64,000 bases of DNA from JBBQXH01 sp963710975 (lineage in GTDB: Bacteria > Actinomycetota > Thermoleophilia > Gaiellales > Gaiellaceae), in the NCBI GenBank assembly GCA_963710975.1, contig CAVQCG010000003.1, positions 496,001 through 560,000 of the forward strand, written 5' to 3'. The position numbers and the translations under genes are program-made. Under the pieces are notes generated by a model. That model was not told the DNA's origin. It did no database searches and saw only the letters and a list, made by a program, of their open reading frames with translations. Of this stretch, positions 58,718-64,000 are shown in pieces (position 1 is the stretch's first letter; the number at the start of each line of letters is the position of its first letter).

Positions 58718-60114
58718 CACCTCCGGTCGGGTCGGAAGCAATCGTCGAGGCAACTCAAAGCGGCCGTCAGGGACTTCTCACCGATTCCACACTGTCGGCG
58801 GTTCGGCGGACTCTCGTTCTCCTCGGCCTTGCGCCGCTCACCATCCTTCTCGCTACGCGCCTGCCGCGATTCATCGACGACCCGGTCTTCGGTGTGTACG
58901 CGGTGCTTGGAATCTCGGTGACGATCACCGTCATGTTCCTCGGCTTCGCGCGCTATCGCGATCCGAGCGTCGACGAGGCTCTCGACTCCGATGCGCCGCC
59001 GGTGACCTGTCTCGTCGCGGTGAAGAACGAAGTGGACGGGATCGAGGTCTGTGTCAGGTCGCTCGTCGGATCGACCTACCCCCGTCTCGAGGTGATCGTG
59101 GTCGACGATGGATCGGATGACGGAACGACGGAGCTTCTCGTCCGACTTCGCGACGAGTTGGGGTTCCACCTCCTCAGCCTGGCCGAGTCGATCGGGAAGA
59201 AGCGGGCCCTCACGGAGGGCGCCAGTCGCGCACAAGGCGAGATCCTCGTCTTCACGGATTCCGACTGCGTCTTGAAGAACGATGCCATCGACTGCGTCGT
59301 GCGAGCATTCCAGGCCGATTCCGAACTCGGCGCGGTGAGCGGTCATACGCGCGCACTGAATGCCGACGAGCGCGTCCTGACGAAGATGCAAGACACCTGG
59401 TACGACGGCCAGTTCGCCGTCTGGAAGGCTGCCGAGTCGGTGTACGGGGCCGTCACCTGCATCTCTGGCCCGCTGGCGGCCTTCCGGCGCGAGGCGATCT
59501 ACAACTTCTTTCCTGCATGGGCGAACGATAGGTTCCTCGGGCGCGAGTTTCGCTTTGCCACGGATCGCCAGCTGACGGCGTACGTTCTTGGAAGCTTCCG
59601 GGTCGGGCCCGCCCTCATTGCGCAACATGCCGACTCGCCGTTCGTTCGAGAGCAGACCTATCCGTGCCGTCGTTGGCGGGTCGGCTACGTCAAGTCCGCA
59701 AAGGCCTGGACGAACGTTCCGACGACCCTTCCGAAGCTCATTCGCCAGCAGGTTCGCTGGAAGAAGAGCTTCATCCGCAACCTCTTCTTCACGGGCGGGT
59801 TCTACTGGCGCCGCGGGCTCGTCCCGAGCTTCATGTTCTACTCGCACTGCCTCTTCGTCCTGATGACGCCGATCATGTTCGCGCGGCATCTGGTCTACAT
59901 GCCTCTCACCGGGAACTACTCCCTTGCGCTGCTCTATCTCGTCGGCGTCTTCCTCAAGGGAGGTGCCTGGGCCGTCGCGTATCGGATCAACAATCCCGGC
60001 TGTTCGCGCTGGGTCTACCGGCCGCTCATGAGCCTCCTTGCCGCGCTCATGTTCTCACCGATCATCCTCTACTCGATGGCCACCATCCGGAAGTCCGTGT
60101 GGGCCCGCGGATGA
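58714..60114 (+). CDS. Processive family 2 glycosyltransferase (cellulose/hyaluronan/PNAG synthase-like)
   Basis: A start at GTG 58714 gives 466 aa; TTG 58663 in the same phase has no Shine-Dalgarno. Two N-terminal TM helices precede the GT-A domain: TCLVAVKNEVDGIEVCVRSL, EVIVVDDGSDDGT (nucleotide Asp), VFTDSDC (DxD), CISGPLAAFRREA and FATDRQLTAY. QQVRWKKS then gives the QxxRW motif of processive synthases, before C-terminal TM helices (YSHCLFVLMTPIMFA, LLYLVGVFLKGGAWAVAY). It should polymerise a beta-linked polysaccharide at the membrane. Adjacent deacetylases suggest an N-acetylated sugar polymer. Confidence 0.9.
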   Translation: MTPPVGSEAIVEATQSGRQGLLTDSTLSAVRRTLVLLGLAPLTILLATRLPRFIDDPVFGVYAVLGISVTITVMFLGFARYRDPSVDEALDSDAPPVTCLVAVKNEVDGIEVCVRSLVGSTYPRLEVIVVDDGSDDGTTELLVRLRDELGFHLLSLAESIGKKRALTEGASRAQGEILVFTDSDCVLKNDAIDCVVRAFQADSELGAVSGHTRALNADERVLTKMQDTWYDGQFAVWKAAESVYGAVTCISGPLAAFRREAIYNFFPAWANDRFLGREFRFATDRQLTAYVLGSFRVGPALIAQHADSPFVREQTYPCRRWRVGYVKSAKAWTNVPTTLPKLIRQQVRWKKSFIRNLFFTGGFYWRRGLVPSFMFYSHCLFVLMTPIMFARHLVYMPLTGNYSLALLYLVGVFLKGGAWAVAYRINNPGCSRWVYRPLMSLLAALMFSPIILYSMATIRKSVWARG

Positions 60115-60350
60115 TCGAGATCGCGTCCACGCTCGGGGCGCTCGTCGCCGTCATCATCCTCTCTAAGGTCGTTGCGCAACACGCCCAGTCCGGCCCTGGC
60201 GATCAGAGTCGACTCCAGACACTCGGGCAGCGAAACCAGATCCTTGCGCCAGCCGGGCAGATCATGGCAGCGACCGTGCTCGTGGCCGCGTTCCTCGTCG
60301 TGCTGACCCGGGGGGCTCCCTTGTCCCTCCTGCGCAGCCTTCTCCCGTGA
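60111..60350 (+). CDS. 79-aa two-helix membrane protein of the polysaccharide operon
   Basis: The ATG at 60111 overlaps the GT stop (ATGA), and its stop overlaps the deacetylase GTG (GTGA), so the three genes are translationally chained. The product has two hydrophobic helices, ALVAVIILSKVVA and IMAATVLVAAFLVVLT, joined by a polar loop (QHAQSGPGDQSRLQTLGQRN). I recognise no family. Position suggests a small synthase accessory subunit, comparable to the small membrane partners of other polysaccharide synthases. This is inference. Confidence 0.75.
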   Translation: MIEIASTLGALVAVIILSKVVAQHAQSGPGDQSRLQTLGQRNQILAPAGQIMAATVLVAAFLVVLTRGAPLSLLRSLLP

Positions 60351-61392
60351 GGGCGCGCGCCGGGCGGCTGCTCGCGAACGGTGCCGTCAGGTTCGCCGTC
60401 GTGTTCCTCACGCTGAGCGCGGTGGCGGCGCCGAGCCTCGGCTTCTGGTTCTCGCTCGAGCCTGACCGCGAGGTCGCCGCCCAGGTCGATCATGCACGGG
60501 TGTCGCCCCCGGACCGGTACGTGGATTCGTTACGCAGCCTCCGGTTCGAGAACAGTGTTCCGATCCTCACCTACCACGGGATCGACGAGAACGACACTCG
60601 GTACTCCGTCACTCCCGATGCGTTCAACATGCAGATGGCAGCCCTTGCCGCAGCCGGGTTTCACACGATCACCTCCAGGCAGTTCGTCGGTTTCCTCCGG
60701 GGCACGGCGACACTCCCCGAGAAGCCGATCCTGCTGACCTTCGACGACAGCGTGAAGAGCGTCTGGATCAACGCCGATCCGATCCTCGAGCTCTACGGCT
60801 TCCACGGCGTCGTCTTCACGATCACCGGCCGTGTCGGTGCCCACCAGCCGTACTACATGACCTGGAAAGAGGTCGAGCGCATGGCGGAGAGTGGGCGGTG
60901 GGACTTCGAATCGCACACGAAGTTCGGCCACAGCCGAGTCCGGGTCGGCGCCGGAGTCGACGTCGCCGCGTTTCTCACGAACAAAGAGTGGCTGCTGAAC
61001 GGCAGGACGTCTTGAGACGCTCCACGAATACAGGCAGGCGAGTTGAGAGAGATCTCGAAGGATCGATCGAGGATCTTGTGAGGCACGGATTCGCTCGTCC
61101 TCGTCTCTTCGCGTTTCCGTTCTCGCGCGACCTCGTTTCCCGACGAACGATGCGCGAATCCCGCCACTCCTGCGCAGGATAGGTCTCAGATCGATTTGTC
61201 GGTGTCATGGACAACATCGATCGCCCATCCTTCGTGTCGGCAAGGTCGAATCGTGATTACCTGCCACGGATCGAGATCTTCCGGGACACGACGATGGGAC
61301 GCTTCACGCGTGGGATCACCGAGGCCGCCGACGCGAAGCACCATGGCTTATCAGCTCCCGCAGGGGCCCAGAGAACGTCTACGCATTCCTGA
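60347..61392 (+). pseudogene. Polysaccharide deacetylase (NodB-like), frameshifted C-terminal part
   Basis: From GTG 60347: an N-terminal TM/signal anchor (FAVVFLTLSAVAAPSLGFWF), then SVPILTYHGIDENDTRYSVT, AAGFHTITSRQFVGFLRG, PILLTFDDSVKSVWINADPI (catalytic Asp pair) and WDFESHTKFGHSR (metal His-x3-His-like). At about 61010 the frame meets TGA, but RLETLHEYR and then RRVERDLEGSIEDLVRHGFA with RPRLFAFPFSRD continue the deacetylase in two other phases. A final piece, DYLPRIEIFRDTTMGRFTRG, lies at 61250-61310. At least three indels are needed. The enzyme would de-N-acetylate the exported polymer. The 3' end is approximate. Confidence 0.75.
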
Positions 61393-63216
61393 ATCAAGGC
61401 AACCTTGACGAGGCGAATCTCCTTCTCCGCGACATCTGGCCGGTCACTCGCTACGAGCCCGTGAAGCTGGCGTGGCCCTTGACCTGGAAAGAGAACCCGT
61501 ACGGCGAGCGCTACTGGCGATTCAACTTCTACGCACTCAGGCCGACGGTCAACCTGCTCTGGGCGTACTACGCGACCGGTGATGCGCGATACAAGGACAA
61601 GCTCGTTGCGATACTCAAGAGCTACCTCGCATATGACACAGCGGAAAGATGCGAGTACTCGATCGGCAGAGACTTCGACGATCCGCATGGTGCTGCATTT
61701 CGGGCGATGATCCTCGTGAACGAGTACGGGAAGCTCAAGCGTTCCGGAGACCTGTCAAGCTCGTTGTCCTCAGCGCTCCGTGCTGGCCTCGGTCGGCTTG
61801 GACGATTCCTCGCTGACCCTGACAACTTCCAGGGAGGCTACAACCATGGGCTCACCGAAGCGGCTGCTCTCCTTCTCATGCCGAGCGGTTTCCCTGACTT
61901 CGAAATGCCTCGAGCGAGTGGCGCCAAATCGCGATCAGGCGACTCGTCAGGGATGATGAATCGAACGGTGGAACGGTGATGGAGTCCAGATCGAGAACTC
62001 TCCCTACTACCAATTCTACGTTCTGACTTTTGCGACCGAGATGCCCAGTGGGCAGAGCGCAGCGGCATCGCGCTTCCGCGGCAGTTCAACGAAAAGATCG
62101 GGAAGATGCTTCACTATGCGACGCTGATCACGCTGCCAAACGGGCGTATCCCGTTGATCGGTGCGAGCTTGTCTGTTGATGTTCGCAAGATCGAGCCGGA
62201 CATATACTCGAAGCTCGGGGCGCAGCATCCGGAGTTCGAATATGCGCGGACGGGAGGCACGAGCGGTGTAGCGCCACGAGAGAAGCTGGCGCTCTTCCCG
62301 GAGTCAGAGCTCGCGATTTTCCGCTCGGCATTCAGTCGTGGGCAGCGAGCTGCCGCGGAAACTCACGTCGTATTCAAGGTCGGGCCATGGCGGACGACGC
62401 ACAGCCACCTAGATGTCCTTGGACTGACGTACTACAGCGCGGGCCGATCACTCCTTCCGGACTCGGGACTCTTGCGGTACGACGCGGGCGCTCTTCACGA
62501 TTACTTCTGGAGCACGAGCGCACACAACACAGTTGCGGTGGATAGAGCCGACCAGGGTGCGTGCGCGCCGGAGGTAACAGCGCATTACTGTGCGATACAT
62601 GAGGTCGATAGTTCGTGGGCAGCGGCAAAGTATGTCCAAGCTGGGGGAACAAGGACGGGGCCCGGGTGGGAATACCAGTCGGGAGCTCATGAGCTCTATT
62701 CTGGAGTTAGGCACGCGCGCGGTGTCTTGCTTTTGTCTCGCGACGTCATGGTAGTAGTCGATGATCTCTGAGAGCGCAGAGCGAGCACTCCTACGCGCAG
62801 ACGTGGCATGTCTTCCCGGGTGCGAGTGCTCACACGAGACGGCTTCTCTGTTCTCGCTACAGATGCGCGACGTCCGCTGCTGGCTATCCATCAAGCGCTC
62901 GTAGCCGGGCGTGCAACTGAAGGACTGGTATGGCTCGAAACGTCCTCTCCAGGGCTGGTATTCGGAACGCTATGGCAAGCGGGTTGCGAACCACGCGCTA
63001 GAGTACAAGACGAGCGGGCACGATGCGCTCTACGCGACGCTCATCACCTCTGGTGAGCGAGCGGGGCAGCCGGCAGCGATTCGACTGGAGCACGGTGCGT
63101 CAGGGGAGGATCTGGAGATAGTTGTCGAGAGTGGAGCTGACCGCTGGCGGGTAGAGATGAACCGGCTGGCGAGAGATGACGAGACGGTGCAAGTCACCAG
63201 GGAGACGGAGTCGTGA
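61371..63216 (+). pseudogene. Heparinase II/III-family polysaccharide lyase, broken by several frameshifts
   Basis: Fragments in order: ENVYAFLNQGNLDEANLLLR, TWKENPYGERYWRFNFYALR and GGYNHGLTEAAALLLMPSGF (alpha/alpha toroid); DGVQIENSPYYQFYVLTFAT; QWAERSGIALPRQFNEKIGK; GPWRTTHSHLDVLGLTYYSA with DSGLLRYDAGALHDYFWSTS and AHNTVAVD (catalytic heparinase II/III region); then HSYAQTWHVFPGA and LQGWYSERYGKRVANHALEY to the end at 63216. Frame changes near 61900, 61980, 62045, 62770, 62800 and 62900 are required. Codon use is less GC-rich than in the rest of the window. A decaying or foreign gene is likely. Confidence 0.7.
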
Positions 63217-64000
63217 GCAGCCGCTGGCTTGTTGCGCTGCTGATCGGAACGGCGATGCTCCTCAGTCTCGGTACGGTGGCTCGAGGAGGCACGATAGTAA
63301 CGATCGGGCTTGACGATGGGATAGCCGATCAGGCTGCTGGTGCTGACATGCTCGAGGCGCATGGCATGAGGGGGACGTTCTACGTCAACAGTGGCCGAAT
63401 CGGCTCGTCCGGATACTTGTCGTTCGCTCAACTTCGTACGCTGGAAGCGGTCGGCCACGAGATCGGTGGACACACGATCAATCACATGAACCTTCCGACA
63501 CTCGAGCCTGACGAACAGCGCCGCCAGATCTGCAACGATCGCTCAACCCTTCTCTCCCAGGGCCTGCAAGTCCGGAACTTCGCATACCCGTTCGGTGCTG
63601 ACTCGCCCCTCATCGAGGCGATCGTCGCGGATTGCGGCTACATCAGCGCGAGGGACTCAGGCGGGCTTCGCTCGCCCAGTTGTCAGACCTGCTCTCCGGG
63701 AGAAGCATTCCGCCGCGCGACATCTACAAGCTGCGATCGATCTCGAGCCTTGGCCCTCAGACGACGCTCTCCGAGCTCGAGTCGTACGTGACGCAGGCGG
63801 AAGGCAACGGTCAGTGGTGGATGCACATAGTCTTCCATCACCTCTGCGACGGATGCAGTTCGAATGCTGTCAGTCCGTCCATGTTTGAGCAGTTTCTCGG
63901 GTGGCTCGAGGCGCGCGCCCCGCTTGGTACCGTCGTTCGAACCGTGGCGGACGTTCTCGGGGGACGTGAGCGCACCCGTCGCAGGCCCGCCTCCGCGGTT
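63213..64000 (+). CDS. Secreted polysaccharide deacetylase, frameshifted and truncated by window end
   Basis: GTG 63213 overlaps the preceding stop (GTGA). A signal peptide (WLVALLIGTAMLLSLGTVAR) is followed by TIVTIGLDDGIADQAAGADM (NodB Asp pair), GMRGTFYVNSGRIG, VGHEIGGHTINHMNLPTLEP (His-x3-His metal motif) and NFAYPFGADSPLIEAIVADC. Near 63705 the phase changes (one base missing or two extra). IPPRDIYKLRSISSLGPQTT, GQWWMHIVFHHLCDGC and FEQFLGWLEARAPLGTVVRT continue the protein past base 64000. It is a second deacetylase of the polysaccharide cluster, different in sequence from the one at 60.3 kb. Confidence 0.8.

Overview
The window is about 64 kb of high-GC, almost gap-free coding DNA with many GTG and TTG starts and many TGATG, GTGA or ATGA gene junctions. 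The repertoire suggests a free-living aerobic actinobacterium, probably of the Thermoleophilia/Rubrobacteria kind: several LLM (F420- or FMN-type) oxidoreductases, a PurS-PurQ-small PurL purine pathway, a class III (mycothiol-type) alcohol dehydrogenase beside an MBL hydrolase, many acyl-CoA dehydrogenases and SDRs, and a DivIVA-like protein. The taxonomic guess is inference. No rRNA, tRNA, CRISPR array or insertion sequence was recognised.

Layout. (i) 1-5.8 kb: tail of an M20 peptidase, then acyl-CoA catabolism genes (two acyl-CoA dehydrogenases, a 2,4-dienoyl-CoA-reductase-like SDR, an ADP-forming acyl-CoA ligase). (ii) 5.8-13.9 kb: a tandem pair of MFS transporters, a flavin amine oxidase, a cupin, a YggS-type PLP protein, an M28 peptidase, a small PLDc_N/SHOCT membrane protein and an EamA transporter. 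(iii) 13.9-26.6 kb: a GntR regulator and a C26 gamma-glutamyl hydrolase diverge from a long plus-strand operon: Fe-S CCG protein, FAD-linked oxidase, an 86-aa orphan, SDR, GST, three tandem LLM oxidoreductases, M42 peptidase, cupin, TfoX_N protein and amidase. Its substrate is unknown and it is the best candidate here for an undescribed catabolic system. (iv) 26.6-43.2 kb: a class III aminotransferase, a His-rich lipoprotein, a 69-bp tandem repeat, and purine biosynthesis in two minus-strand blocks (purD-E-B-C-S-Q and purL-F) separated by accessory genes. (v) 43.2-50.1 kb: a Rieske oxygenase with the quaternary-ammonium-type bridging glutamate diverges, across a perfect palindrome, from a glutamine-synthetase-like gene and three genes matching the N-methylglutamate synthase (MgsABC/GlxBCD) subunits, plus a 146-aa orphan. 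This looks like a methylated-amine nitrogen module. (vi) 50-58.5 kb: cytochrome P450, a broken diacylglycerol-kinase-type gene, an MBL hydrolase and class III ADH with a wrecked PIN toxin gene between them, a divergent PNPOx/MocR pair, and a DivIVA-coiled-coil-TM-RodZ_C fusion. (vii) 58.5-64 kb: an exopolysaccharide cluster (structured leader, processive GT2, small membrane protein, polysaccharide deacetylase, heparinase II/III, second deacetylase) that becomes visibly frameshifted and less GC-rich toward the end.

A recurrent feature is single-base frameshifts in otherwise well-conserved genes (acyl-CoA dehydrogenase, M28 peptidase, GntR, purB, DivIVA/RodZ). These five all need one surplus base in the coding strand. 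Since purB is normally indispensable for de novo purine synthesis, at least some are likely sequence errors. The dense damage in the DAGK, PIN, deacetylase and heparinase genes may be real decay.
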